DNA from: an uncultured Fretibacterium sp.
GTDB taxonomy: Bacteria > Synergistota > Synergistia > Synergistales > Aminobacteriaceae
DNA: 64,000 nt
NCBI GenBank assembly: GCA_946183145.1
Contig: CAMGZM010000001.1
Coordinates: 124,001-188,000, forward strand
Direction: 5' to 3'
Part shown: positions 52,319-60,858 of the stretch, one piece after another
Layout of the letters: the number at the start of each line of letters is the position of its first letter
How positions within the stretch are numbered: the stretch's first letter is position 1
The notes under the pieces: generated by a model
Told to the model about the DNA's origin: nothing
Seen by the model: the letters and a program-made list of their open reading frames with translations, nothing else
Databases searched by the model: none
Program-made: the position numbers and the translations under genes

Positions 52319-53305
52319 ATGGAGAACAGGGACAAGATAGTAGTATTGTTAGCTGGAGGAAGAATAGTACAGCGTCAGGACGGCTCAGAAATGAAAAACG
52401 AGGAATTATACGCATTATTGCCGGATGATGTGAAAGATCATGTAGTATTTCAGCAATGGAGCTTTCAGCCAGTGAGCAATTACACACTGAGAATGTGCGG
52501 TGAATTAATCAACATGGCGCGGGGATATGTTCATGATGACGGAGCGAGGGGAGTAGTTGTTACTTGCGGCATTCCGTTATTGGCGGAGCTTGCGTATTTC
52601 GCTGACTTGGTTTGGGATTTGAATCCTCCGCTGATATTCACAAGCTCAATCTTCAACGCAGGGAGTCAGAACAGCGAGACGGTCATGAGACTGACTCAAT
52701 CAACACGCGCGGCATTGTCGGGACTATGCACGGGAAAAGGCGCGTTAATCTGCATTCAGGACGCTATATATGCACCTGCTGATGTCCTGAGAATCTCAAA
52801 CTTCAACAGAGCCGGATTGCTCGCATTTCCTGAGTCGCCGTTAGGAGTCTTCAGCCAGCCTTCAGGGAACTATATCTCGCTGAGATTTCCGCGTCATAGA
52901 TACATTCAGAAGATGGCCGAGCCTCTAGCGCGTAACATTCCAGTGATTGTCGCGTCATTGGGTGATGGTGATGTGATACTGCGCGCGTTTCTCGACAAGA
53001 GATTTGAGGAGCTTGACGGGCTTGTGATTTCGGGACTTGGTGACGGAGATGTTCCAAGCTCGTGGGTTCCCATGCTGCGTAAGTTAATGAAGTCGGGATT
53101 TCCTATTGTGCTGACATCAAGATACCCTGACGGAATAGTACAGGCGACAGAAAATTACGAGGGAAGCGCGGCGCAATTGCTCGAAATGGGACTCATTAAC
53201 GGCGGAATGTTATCACCGTATCAGGCGCGTATAAAACTTGCTGTAGGAATGTCGGCGGGGCTGAAAGGCTCTGAGCTTTCTGACTACATATCGGGGAGGC
53301 AGTAA
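52319..53305 (+). CDS. asparaginase-fold protein lacking catalytic motifs
   Basis: TAGGAGG precedes the ATG. Order of segments follows L-asparaginase: N-terminal strand KIVVLLAGGRIVQR, then GVVVTCGIPLLAELAYF, then PLIFTSSIF and a C-terminal small domain with GDGDVILRAF and GLVISGLGDGDVPSSW. In active enzymes the first motif is GGTI with the nucleophilic Thr and the second HGTDT; here they read GGRI and VVTCGIP, so the Thr, Asp and Lys used in catalysis are not where expected. It is probably not an asparaginase; a binding role is an inference. It lies 63 bp after the LUD gene and 2 bp before der. Confidence 0.7.
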   Translation: MENRDKIVVLLAGGRIVQRQDGSEMKNEELYALLPDDVKDHVVFQQWSFQPVSNYTLRMCGELINMARGYVHDDGARGVVVTCGIPLLAELAYFADLVWDLNPPLIFTSSIFNAGSQNSETVMRLTQSTRAALSGLCTGKGALICIQDAIYAPADVLRISNFNRAGLLAFPESPLGVFSQPSGNYISLRFPRHRYIQKMAEPLARNIPVIVASLGDGDVILRAFLDKRFEELDGLVISGLGDGDVPSSWVPMLRKLMKSGFPIVLTSRYPDGIVQATENYEGSAAQLLEMGLINGGMLSPYQARIKLAVGMSAGLKGSELSDYISGRQ

Positions 53306-53307
53306 TC

Positions 53308-54630
53308 ATGTCAGGGATCGTGGCGATAATAGGCCGTCCGAACGCGGGAAAGTCATCACTCTTCAACAGACTCACTGGGACAAAAGATGCGATTGTTGAC
53401 GACATGCCCGGAGTAACACGCGACAGGTTATACGGTGAATGCGAATACGGCGGGAGAAATTTCTACGTTGTTGACACCGGCGGAATATTCGGGGAGGACT
53501 CGGACTTCAGCGCGGGGATTAAGTCTCATGTTGAGTCAGCTGTGAAGGAATGCGACGCTGTAATCTTTCTTGTTGACGGAAAAGCGGGTGTTACTGGCTC
53601 TGATGAAGAGATTGCAGACTTCATACGGCGGGGAGGCAGCAAGCCCGTTATTGTCGCTGTGAACAAGCTCGATGACCCCAAGCATGACGACATTGCTAAC
53701 GACGCATACATATTAGGCTTTGAGACTGTTATCCCTATAAGCGCGGTGCATAAGCGGGGACTGTATGAACTTCTTGACGCAGTAACAGAGATTTTGCCTT
53801 CAGATGAAAACGGTGAAGATGATTCAGACTCTGACGAGATAAGACTCGTAATCGCGGGCAAGCCTAATGTCGGAAAATCCTCAATGCTCAATAAGATTCT
53901 CGGCTCTGAACGCTCGCTTGTGAGTCCGATTGCGGGGACAACAAGAGACCCTGTAGACACACACGCAGAAATTGACGGACAGAGATTCAGGATAATAGAC
54001 ACAGCGGGATTAAGACGGCGTGCGAAATTTGACGGTGATTTGGAGTATTACTCATTTGTGAGGACGTTGGCGGCGGTTGACAGGGCTGATGTCGCATTGA
54101 TGTTGATGGACGCTGAAGACCCATGCACGGATCAAGACAAGAGAATCGCCGGGCATGTTGTGAGAAAAGGCAAGGGGATAATAATTGTCGTCAACAAATG
54201 GGACTTGATGAGCGGCGAAAAGAAAGCGGACGAAATCACGAGGAAGATACGCGACGAAATGCCGTTCCTGAGTTATGCGCCGATAATATTCACGTCAGCA
54301 TTAAGCGGGAGGGGCGTGGGAAAAATTTTGCAGTCAGCAATCACAATCAATAACAACCGAAAAAAACATATCGCAACGAATCAGCTCAACAGACTCATGA
54401 GAGACGTATTAGCGTTTGACCGTTTGCCCTCAGACAGAAAGGGACGAACGCTGAAGGTGTATTACTGCTCACAGGCAGAGGGGGAGCCGCCGACGTTTAT
54501 ATTTTTCGTGAACAATCCTGCGCTCGTGAATAACGGTTTCGAGAATCATGTGAAGAATAAGATTCGTGAGCTTGAAGATTTTTCCGGGACTCCGATTCGT
54601 ACGTTTTGGAGGGGGAAGGATAAAGAGTAA
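53308..54630 (+). CDS. der: ribosome biogenesis GTPase Der (EngA)
   Basis: Two GTPase domains are evident: GRPNAGKSSLFNRL with DTGGIFG, and GKPNVGKSSMLNKIL with DTAGLRRRAK, plus NKLD and NKWD specificity motifs. The C-terminal KH-like domain covers about the last 90 residues (LPSDRKGRTLKVYYCSQ). It assists 50S assembly. 440 residues, normal. It follows the asparaginase-like gene closely and may be co-transcribed. Confidence 0.97.
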   Translation: MSGIVAIIGRPNAGKSSLFNRLTGTKDAIVDDMPGVTRDRLYGECEYGGRNFYVVDTGGIFGEDSDFSAGIKSHVESAVKECDAVIFLVDGKAGVTGSDEEIADFIRRGGSKPVIVAVNKLDDPKHDDIANDAYILGFETVIPISAVHKRGLYELLDAVTEILPSDENGEDDSDSDEIRLVIAGKPNVGKSSMLNKILGSERSLVSPIAGTTRDPVDTHAEIDGQRFRIIDTAGLRRRAKFDGDLEYYSFVRTLAAVDRADVALMLMDAEDPCTDQDKRIAGHVVRKGKGIIIVVNKWDLMSGEKKADEITRKIRDEMPFLSYAPIIFTSALSGRGVGKILQSAITINNNRKKHIATNQLNRLMRDVLAFDRLPSDRKGRTLKVYYCSQAEGEPPTFIFFVNNPALVNNGFENHVKNKIRELEDFSGTPIRTFWRGKDKE

Positions 54631-54635
54631 GTGCA

Positions 54636-54983
54636 ATGCAGAGTGAGCTTGAGCTTTACAGACAGGAAGAGGAACGCTTGAAAGCAGCACTTTAACGCAA
54701 AGAAGAAGCCCTGAAGGCAGCAGAAGAGGCACGGAAAAGAGCAGAAACTCAACGCGCAATAGCAGAGAAAACAAAGCCCTCACCTAAATTTCCGGCGATG
54801 AGTGATTCAGATTTTATGAATCTGTGCAAATCAGGCAATACCGCAAAGATTGAAGCAGCCATAAAGAACGGCGCGGAAGTAAACGCTAAGAACAATAAAG
54901 GTTTGACAGCTTTAAGTTATGCGACAAAGAGAGGCTACACGTATACAGCACAGCTTCTGCGCAAATACGGCGCGACAAAATAA
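54636..54983 (+). pseudogene. ankyrin-repeat protein gene broken by an in-frame stop
   Basis: From ATG 54636 the frame reads MQSELELYRQEEERLKAAL, then TAA (54693-54695), then continues in the same frame as RKEEALKAAEEARKRAETQ and ends at 54983. The stop replaces what is probably a CAA glutamine. After the coiled coil, residues MSDSDFMNLCKSGNTAKI and AIKNGAEVNAKNNKGLTALSYA form one to two ankyrin repeats. An ATG at 54798 could restart a 61-residue ankyrin product. Confidence 0.75.
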
Positions 54984-54999
54984 TTTTGGGTGATACATA

Positions 55000-55623
55000 T
55001 TGAGACTTAAAGATTTCGAGTCAATGCTTCCTCCTTCACAGCGATGGGAGAATCTGACTCTCGCAAATGATTTTCTTTTCGGCAGGATTATGCGCGATGA
55101 AGGGTTATGCACGGAAATGATTCGCCGCATACTTCCTCATATCGACATAGGGCATATTGAGTTCACGCACACGCAGAAATCAGCAAAGTATTCATTCGAC
55201 ACACGCGGAGTAAGATTTGATGTCTACGCGAAATCAGACAGCCGCAAAATTTTTGACTGCGAAGTTCAGACGACCGACAAGAAAGACCTTTCCCGGCGTT
55301 CGAGAGCTTATCACAGCATGATAGGACTTGAGGCTTTAGAGTCTGACACGCTCATAAAGTCAGGAACGTATAACACAATGCCGGACGCTTATGTGATATT
55401 CATATGCACGTTTGACCCGTTCAAACTTGGGCGGCACATCTACACATTCAGCAGTGTGTGCGAGGAAGCAAGCGGGCTGAAACTCAATGACGGAGCTGTT
55501 ACAATATTCCTCAACACGCGGGGAAAATCTGACGACATCAGCGGGGAGCTTAAAGCGTTTCTTGACTTCATGATGGGGAAGGCGAGCAGAGATCCGTTTG
55601 TAATGGAACTTGAGAGCGCGTGA
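55000..55623 (+). CDS. Rpn-family PD-(D/E)XK nuclease/transposase-like protein, N-terminal part
   Basis: A TTG start with GGGTGAT upstream gives MRLKDFESMLPPSQRWENL. The nuclease fold shows TLANDFLFGRIM, RGVRFDVYAKSDSRKIFDCEVQ (the D and E-x-Q of the active site) and RSRAYHSMIGLEAL. It is 207 residues; intact members continue for another 60-100 residues in one frame. Here the remainder is encoded by the overlapping next gene. Rpn proteins promote recombination and appear to be phage-defence or mobile-linked. Confidence 0.8.
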   Translation: MRLKDFESMLPPSQRWENLTLANDFLFGRIMRDEGLCTEMIRRILPHIDIGHIEFTHTQKSAKYSFDTRGVRFDVYAKSDSRKIFDCEVQTTDKKDLSRRSRAYHSMIGLEALESDTLIKSGTYNTMPDAYVIFICTFDPFKLGRHIYTFSSVCEEASGLKLNDGAVTIFLNTRGKSDDISGELKAFLDFMMGKASRDPFVMELESA

Positions 55624-55874
55624 AGATAGCGAAACTTAATGCAAAATGGAGGCGGGTTTATATGTTGCAGACGTTGTATGAATGGGAAAAAATTAATGAA
55701 GGACGTGAAGAAGGACGTGCAGAAGGACTTGCAGAGGGACATACAAAAGGACTTGCAGAAGGTCGCTCAGAAGGTCGCTCAGAGATGTTAAACGATGTCG
55801 TAGAATACTTGAAATCTGAGGGCATGAACAGCGAACAGATAGACAGGCTCAGAAATTTACTCTCAAAACCATAA
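55620..55874 (+). CDS. C-terminal tail of the Rpn-family protein, separated by a frameshift
   Basis: The GTG at 55620 overlaps the preceding stop (GTGA). The 84-residue product begins with KLNAKWRRVYMLQTLYEW, which in relatives follows the nuclease domain in one protein. It continues with EGREEGRAEGLAEG-type repeats and ends in a helix KSEGMNSEQIDRLRNLLS. So a one-base change has split the gene, although the overlap allows coupled translation. Confidence 0.7.
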   Translation: MKIAKLNAKWRRVYMLQTLYEWEKINEGREEGRAEGLAEGHTKGLAEGRSEGRSEMLNDVVEYLKSEGMNSEQIDRLRNLLSKP

Positions 55875-55896
55875 ACAGGAGGCGGGGTTATAATCC

Positions 55897-57183
55897 ATGA
55901 AGAAAATATTATGCGTAATTCTTATGACACTTCTGTGCGTTCCGGCAAATGCAAAATCATCCGTAACACTCGCGGAATTATCCGGCACTGTCGGCGTTCA
56001 GATGGAAGAATTTGTACGCGACACCATAAGGCAGTCAGAACTTGACGGCGACTCACTCATCATCTTTCAGCTCGACACACCCGGCGGACTCGTTGAGGCA
56101 ATGCGGGGAATCGTTCAGTCTATATTGTCGTCTCAAGTCCCCGTTGCTGTATGGATTCCACCCGGCGGAAGGGCGGCAAGCGCAGGAGCTTTCATCGTAC
56201 AGTCTGCACACATCGCGGCCATGTCCCCAGGCACTAACATAGGCGCGGCTCATCCCGTAACAGGAGGCGGCGAAAATATCCCAGAAGGCGACATGAACAA
56301 GAAAGTCATGAATGACCTCAAGGCACAAATGCGTTCAGTCGTTCAGCTCAGAGGACGCAACGTTGACACAGCAGAAGCAATGATTACCGACAGCGTTTCA
56401 CTCACGGCGGACGAGGCATTACGCGAAGGAGCAATCGACATCATAGCGGGCGACATCAATTCACTCATCAAAGCAATATCAGGAAGAAGAGTCAAAAACG
56501 GCTCGCACTCCGTCAGAATCAATTTTGATGACGAAATCACAGTATCACGCGTAAATATGTCATTCACGGAGCAGATCATTCAGTTCGTCTCAAGCCCCGA
56601 AGTTGCGTACTTGTTGCTTTCAGGCGGAATGATGGCGATATTCTTCGAGGTTATTACGCCGGGAGGATTCATTCTAGGCACTACAGGCGGCGTAATGTTA
56701 TTGCTTGGTGCTATCGGTCTCAAAATGCTTCCGTTCAACTGGGCCGGGGTTATTCTGGTCATCGCGGGGATAATCTTAATGTGCGCTGACTTGATTGCGG
56801 GGACTTCAGGAGTCTTGATGCTTTTGGGGATTCCTGTTATGTGTCTCGGCGGCGTGTTTCTCTTCCGCGCTCCGGGAGGAGAACTGCTGCAAATCTCAAT
56901 GACTTTCATCGCGGGGATTGCTATTGCTCTCGGTATATGTTTCGGGTTAATGGCGTATTTCATCGTGAAGGGACTCAGGCGCAAAGTCTCAACAGGCTCT
57001 CAGGGCATGATAGGCCTCACAGTCGAAATAATTTCTGACGTAAGCGAAAATGTTACCGGGCAGGTAAAATGCCACGGCGAAATTTGGCGGGCAAAATCTG
57101 ACGGAGAAGAAATTTCTTCAGGCCATCAAGGAGTCGTAAAAGCTGTTCACGGTATGACACTCATAATTTCACAGAAGCAATAA
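55897..57183 (+). CDS. NfeD-family membrane serine protease
   Basis: The 428-residue protein has a signal peptide (cleavage after PANA), then a ClpP-like protease domain: LDTPGGLVEAMRG, PPGGRAASAGAFIVQS with the nucleophilic serine, and SPGTNIGAAHPVTG. Four to five membrane helices follow (about 230-365), then a soluble OB-fold NfeD domain (about 365-428, with GMIGLTVEIISD and GQVKCHGEIWRAKS). It may degrade stomatin-like proteins. No stomatin gene is adjacent, which is unusual for this family. Confidence 0.92.
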   Translation: MKKILCVILMTLLCVPANAKSSVTLAELSGTVGVQMEEFVRDTIRQSELDGDSLIIFQLDTPGGLVEAMRGIVQSILSSQVPVAVWIPPGGRAASAGAFIVQSAHIAAMSPGTNIGAAHPVTGGGENIPEGDMNKKVMNDLKAQMRSVVQLRGRNVDTAEAMITDSVSLTADEALREGAIDIIAGDINSLIKAISGRRVKNGSHSVRINFDDEITVSRVNMSFTEQIIQFVSSPEVAYLLLSGGMMAIFFEVITPGGFILGTTGGVMLLLGAIGLKMLPFNWAGVILVIAGIILMCADLIAGTSGVLMLLGIPVMCLGGVFLFRAPGGELLQISMTFIAGIAIALGICFGLMAYFIVKGLRRKVSTGSQGMIGLTVEIISDVSENVTGQVKCHGEIWRAKSDGEEISSGHQGVVKAVHGMTLIISQKQ

Positions 57184-57201
57184 TTTTCACGCACAAAAAA
57201 C

Positions 57202-57247
57202 GCAGTGCCGGATTTTTATTCATTTTCTGACACTGCAATTTTTTTTT
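57202..57247. terminator. bidirectional terminator between nfeD and DUF362 genes
   Basis: GCAGTG (57202-57207) and CACTGC (57231-57236) pair, with TTTTTTTT on the plus side and GTTTTTTG on the minus side. It can serve both convergent genes. Confidence 0.7.
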
Positions 57248-57250
57248 CCC

Positions 57251-58315
57251 CTAAAACATTTCAGCTATACTCTTTGCGCTCGGAGGACAGCCCTTCACGT
57301 TTCTTTTTGCTGACGAACAGCAACGCCCAATCCCTAACGCACCATCAGGAATATTTTTTCCGCGCCAGCCTTGACCGATATATATCTCCTGCCCTCGTCC
57401 TTTCCTCTCTGTGTGAAGCGCACGAATCAACGCCGCATAGCACGCGGAACACGCAGAGTCTTCATGAATATTTTTCGCGAGATTTGCGACTCTTCCCGAC
57501 GGCCTAGGATATTTCCCGGCGTTCTCAGGTTCATTCAGGTTAATGATGTCTTCAGGATTGAATCGCGTTGTCCCTGCTCCGAATTTTTCCGCAAGCCCTA
57601 TATATGGAACGCTGAACAAATCAAGACCCATCAGGCTCGCACCGTATGAATCAATCATAACAGGATCAGTCCCGCAAAACATTCTGTTAGTGTGTACAGG
57701 ATTCCCGCCTTCCTCAAAGTCCAAATCTCCGCAAATGCTGTCAACGATGATTAACCCGGGCTTAATCACGCTCCCTAACGCCGCAATAGGCCGGGTGAGT
57801 CCCAATGCGTGAAAGCGGCTCTTCTCTCTGTCAGGCAAGCACCCTTTGAGATTCTTCAAGGCACATGTCATTTTCGTCTGGCAATGTCCTTTCAAGACAG
57901 GAAGATTCACAAGAAATTTTGCGTCCAATGCAAGCGAGCATACTTCAAGAGGCCCAATCGGTGAGTCAACCTTTCGAGTCTTCTCGTGCTTCATGTCGAT
58001 GAACTTCACATTGTAGCGTCTGCAAACTTCATCATATCCCGCCCGTTTCATGGCCGGAAGAGTCGCCGCTCCTACCCAGCTTCCCTCAGCTATCGTTATG
58101 TCGTTGATACCGTTCTCACGGAAATATTCTATGCAGCCTGAGAGGACTCCCGCGTGAGTCGTTGCTCCGTTTTCGGGAGAACCTGCGACAACAAGATTCG
58201 GTTTGAGGATTATATTTGCGCCTGACGGAACGAGATTAGCGGCTTCAATTTTTTCCAGAAGAGAGAGAGTCATTGCGTGCGAGTCTGTTCCGTAAATGTT
58301 GTAGATTTTCGGCAT
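57251..58315 (-). CDS. DUF362 protein
   Basis: The 354-residue protein starts MPKIYNIYGTDSHAM. The family core has ILKPNLVVAGSPENGATTH, LVNLPVLKGHCQTKMTCALKNLKG and IVDSICGDLDFEEGG. The C-terminal 60 residues carry seven cysteines (CSACYAAL and CCSSAKRNVKGC), in positions that could hold an iron-sulfur cluster. Function is unknown. It sits between the nfeD gene and the GIY-YIG gene. Confidence 0.85.
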   Translation of the reverse strand: MPKIYNIYGTDSHAMTLSLLEKIEAANLVPSGANIILKPNLVVAGSPENGATTHAGVLSGCIEYFRENGINDITIAEGSWVGAATLPAMKRAGYDEVCRRYNVKFIDMKHEKTRKVDSPIGPLEVCSLALDAKFLVNLPVLKGHCQTKMTCALKNLKGCLPDREKSRFHALGLTRPIAALGSVIKPGLIIVDSICGDLDFEEGGNPVHTNRMFCGTDPVMIDSYGASLMGLDLFSVPYIGLAEKFGAGTTRFNPEDIINLNEPENAGKYPRPSGRVANLAKNIHEDSACSACYAALIRALHTERKGRGQEIYIGQGWRGKNIPDGALGIGRCCSSAKRNVKGCPPSAKSIAEMF

Positions 58316-58331
58316 AAAAATTTATCATCTC

Positions 58332-59159
58332 CTAATTGTCATTGTAACCGTATTTTTCATCGCGTGAGAGCATGACACCTTTCCAGAAATTTTCACGCTC
58401 TATTATGTACTCGTCAAAAGCCGCCGCAGGATGAATTTCAAGAAGTGTAAACTTGAAGTTGCTCATGTATCCTTCGCCATGATTTTCATACAGTTTTATG
58501 AGTTCAGAATTTCCGCCGTGAAAAGAATTGATGTAATTCTGCCATCTTCCCCATATGCCTCCGTCCCCGTATGCAGAGCCGATATATCTTTTTCCGTTGT
58601 TAAGGTCTGTGAGCATATAGACTCCCTTCACGCTTGAGAGTGCCGCTTTCCAGTCTGGAGTATTGCTGCTGATTACACGCCTTATTTCCGAGAAAGCGCA
58701 GTCAATATTTTCATAGCCCGGAAAATTTCTCTGCCTGTACGGGGCTTCAAATATCTCTAACACTTCGAGGTCGTCATAATATTTCTCAAGTTTCACTACT
58801 GTCGGCCTTCCTGTGTAAGGAGTACTTATCCTGAGTCTGCCGATTAATTCCTTGTAATCTTCAGTGAGCTTTACGTCATAAAATTCTGCTGGGTTATCCT
58901 TTGCATTTTTCCAGTGTATATTCAGCACCTCAAATATTCCGCCGAACAATGAGCTTCCCGGCTTCGGGTAAAAATCCATGAAGGAAATCACGTATCTGAC
59001 CGGGAAACGATTTCTGCCTCTGTAGCATTTCTGCCAGTTCTCCCAATGACTGAACGAGTCAAGATAAGCATCGAGCGGCTCGCTTCCGTTACTTTTTTTC
59101 GCAATGTGAAGCCTGTACGATTCGGAATCATCGAGCCTAATTATGTCCTTGAGCTTCAT
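58332..59159 (-). CDS. GIY-YIG nuclease-domain protein
   Basis: The 275-residue protein has an unrecognised N-terminal domain (1-170). The C-terminal half begins KGVYMLTDLNNGKRYIGSA, a GIY-YIG-type motif (here GVY...YIG), followed by WGRWQNYINSFHGGNSEL. The catalytic Arg and Glu would be in that part. Such proteins occur as orphan nucleases in bacterial genomes. It ends 16 bp upstream of the DUF362 start. Confidence 0.75.
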   Translation of the reverse strand: MKLKDIIRLDDSESYRLHIAKKSNGSEPLDAYLDSFSHWENWQKCYRGRNRFPVRYVISFMDFYPKPGSSLFGGIFEVLNIHWKNAKDNPAEFYDVKLTEDYKELIGRLRISTPYTGRPTVVKLEKYYDDLEVLEIFEAPYRQRNFPGYENIDCAFSEIRRVISSNTPDWKAALSSVKGVYMLTDLNNGKRYIGSAYGDGGIWGRWQNYINSFHGGNSELIKLYENHGEGYMSNFKFTLLEIHPAAAFDEYIIERENFWKGVMLSRDEKYGYNDN

Positions 59160-59303
59160 GTTTTAATGTTCTCCTTGTGAAATGTTGATACATTTTAGCA
59201 TTTAGGATGTAAATTCTTGCGCGGCATTATCACTTTGAAGAGTCAAAATAACAAGCTCTCTTGCCTTTGGTAAAATATCAGCTCATAGGATGGTGAAATA
59301 AAA

Positions 59304-59930
59304 ATGATACAAAAAGTAACAAGCGAGAAAGTAAAAATCTCAAACACAGGTTCAGGAATGGAGCACGCTCTCACAGTTGCGGAACAGACAGCGGGCTTCA
59401 TGAAGATCTCTGCGAAAGACCGTCTCAGAATGCGTTTGCTTGCGGAGGAAATGTTCAGCATGGTGCGCACGGTCGCGGGAAATTTCAGCGCGGATTTCTG
59501 GATTGAGGCTGAAGAGAAATCATGCACTCTTCATCTTGACGCAAAATCTGAGCTTGATTACCCCAAACAGCAGGAGCTAATCTCAGTTTCAACGAGCGGG
59601 AAAAATTCTGCGAAGCTCGGAATCATGGACAAGATTCGCGGGATGATTGAAGCCGGGCTTTATGGGATTGAGGAAAGTTTTGCGCTTCAGGCCGAATACG
59701 GAACGGGATTTATGCCTTACGGGGCAATCGGAGTCCCTGATGACGGAATGACGGACTCGCTTTATGCGTGGTCAATGAGCCAGTACAAACATGACGTTGA
59801 AGCCGAAAAGGATGAAGATCCCGACTCGTATGATGAGCTAGAGAAATCTATAATCGCAAATGTTGCTGATGACGTGAAAGTAGGAATCAACAAGGGCAGC
59901 ATTGAGATTGAGATAACGAAAAAATTTTAG
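59304..59930 (+). CDS. GHKL-type ATPase-like protein (anti-sigma / HATPase_c-like)
   Basis: AGGATGG lies upstream of the ATG. The first half has ISNTGSGMEHALTVAEQTAG and DRLRMRLLAEEMFSMVRTVAG, where the helix LLAEEMFSMV matches the N-box of GHKL ATPases (E-x2-x-N-like). FWIEAEEKSCTLHLDAKS follows as the beta sheet, but the G1 box DxGxG is weak or absent. The rest is acidic. No membrane segment. It leads the run of four solute-binding-like genes, with which it is probably co-transcribed. Family call is tentative. Confidence 0.5.
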   Translation: MIQKVTSEKVKISNTGSGMEHALTVAEQTAGFMKISAKDRLRMRLLAEEMFSMVRTVAGNFSADFWIEAEEKSCTLHLDAKSELDYPKQQELISVSTSGKNSAKLGIMDKIRGMIEAGLYGIEESFALQAEYGTGFMPYGAIGVPDDGMTDSLYAWSMSQYKHDVEAEKDEDPDSYDELEKSIIANVADDVKVGINKGSIEIEITKKF

Positions 59931-59942
59931 GAGGTTTTTACA

Positions 59943-60857
59943 GTGAAGAAAGTATTATGCGCGTTCGTTCTCGTGATGATAATGTGCGTTTCAGTCATGG
60001 CCGCAGAGAAGGTAGACTCAGGAATCCTCACATACTTGGGAACGACTGAGGGCGAATTTCAGGAAGCACTTGACGATTTGCGGAAGGCATTAACGCCGCT
60101 TCTCACGGAAGAGTCAGCAAAACAGGAATGGGAAGATTATGATTTGCTTGACGGATTTTTGTCGGAGCTTGTGAGGGCGAGAAGGGTTGTGCATTTCTAC
60201 GACTCACTGATAGCTATGCAGATGGCACTGAAGTCAAAGCGTATTGATGAGATGGTGCTCCCTGAGCCTGTAGTGATGTACTTGATGGCAAAGAATCCGC
60301 AGGACTACGAGATTCAGTTTTCGCTTAACATGATGCCGTCAACAATATCATTCGGCTTCAAGGCAGGGAATACCGCGCTCAAGAAAGATTTTGACGCTGC
60401 AATTTCGGCCATGAAGAAAGACGGAACACTAATGACGATTCAGGACAAATTCATAACGAGCGTCGGAGCAAATGATCCTGAAGAAGTAAAATTCACCGAG
60501 TTCAAAGGGTCAACGCCGATAAAAGTCGCAGTAACAGGAGATCTTCCCCCTATCGACTACATAGCAGCAGACGGCCACGCAACAGGCTACAACACCGCTA
60601 TACTCTCGGAAATCGGCAAAAGGCTTAAGCGCAACATTCGCGTAATCAGCGTTGAGGCAGGCGGAAGGTCATCGGCTTTAGCGTCAGGAAGGGCTGATGT
60701 CGTATTCTGGTACCGCAACACTGAGGGCATACAGACTCCCAAGAAGCTCGGCAAAAACCTCAAAAGCGTAATGGTTGACTCACCCGCAAAAGGCGTGATT
60801 CTCTCTGAGCCTTATTACGAATGGGACACAGATTTAGTTGTCGGAAGGTCAAATTAA
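59943..60857 (+). CDS. secreted circularly permuted SBP_bac_3-like protein, copy 1
   Basis: The GTG start follows TAGGAGG. A signal peptide (cleavage after SVMAA) is followed by GILTYLGTTEGEFQ, which resembles VGVLQGTTQETF in the second lobe of HisJ-type binding proteins. Then come FYDSLIAMQMALKSKRID and FGFKAGNTALKKDFDAAI with MKKDGTLMTIQDKF, features of the end of SBP_bac_3. Only then follows the usual N-terminal lobe: IKVAVTGDLPPIDYIAADG, ATGYNTAILSEIGKRL, SALASGRADVVFW and ILSEPYYEWDTDLVV. So lobe order is swapped. 304 residues, periplasmic. No permease adjoins. Confidence 0.7.
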   Translation: MKKVLCAFVLVMIMCVSVMAAEKVDSGILTYLGTTEGEFQEALDDLRKALTPLLTEESAKQEWEDYDLLDGFLSELVRARRVVHFYDSLIAMQMALKSKRIDEMVLPEPVVMYLMAKNPQDYEIQFSLNMMPSTISFGFKAGNTALKKDFDAAISAMKKDGTLMTIQDKFITSVGANDPEEVKFTEFKGSTPIKVAVTGDLPPIDYIAADGHATGYNTAILSEIGKRLKRNIRVISVEAGGRSSALASGRADVVFWYRNTEGIQTPKKLGKNLKSVMVDSPAKGVILSEPYYEWDTDLVVGRSN

Positions 60858-60858
60858 C

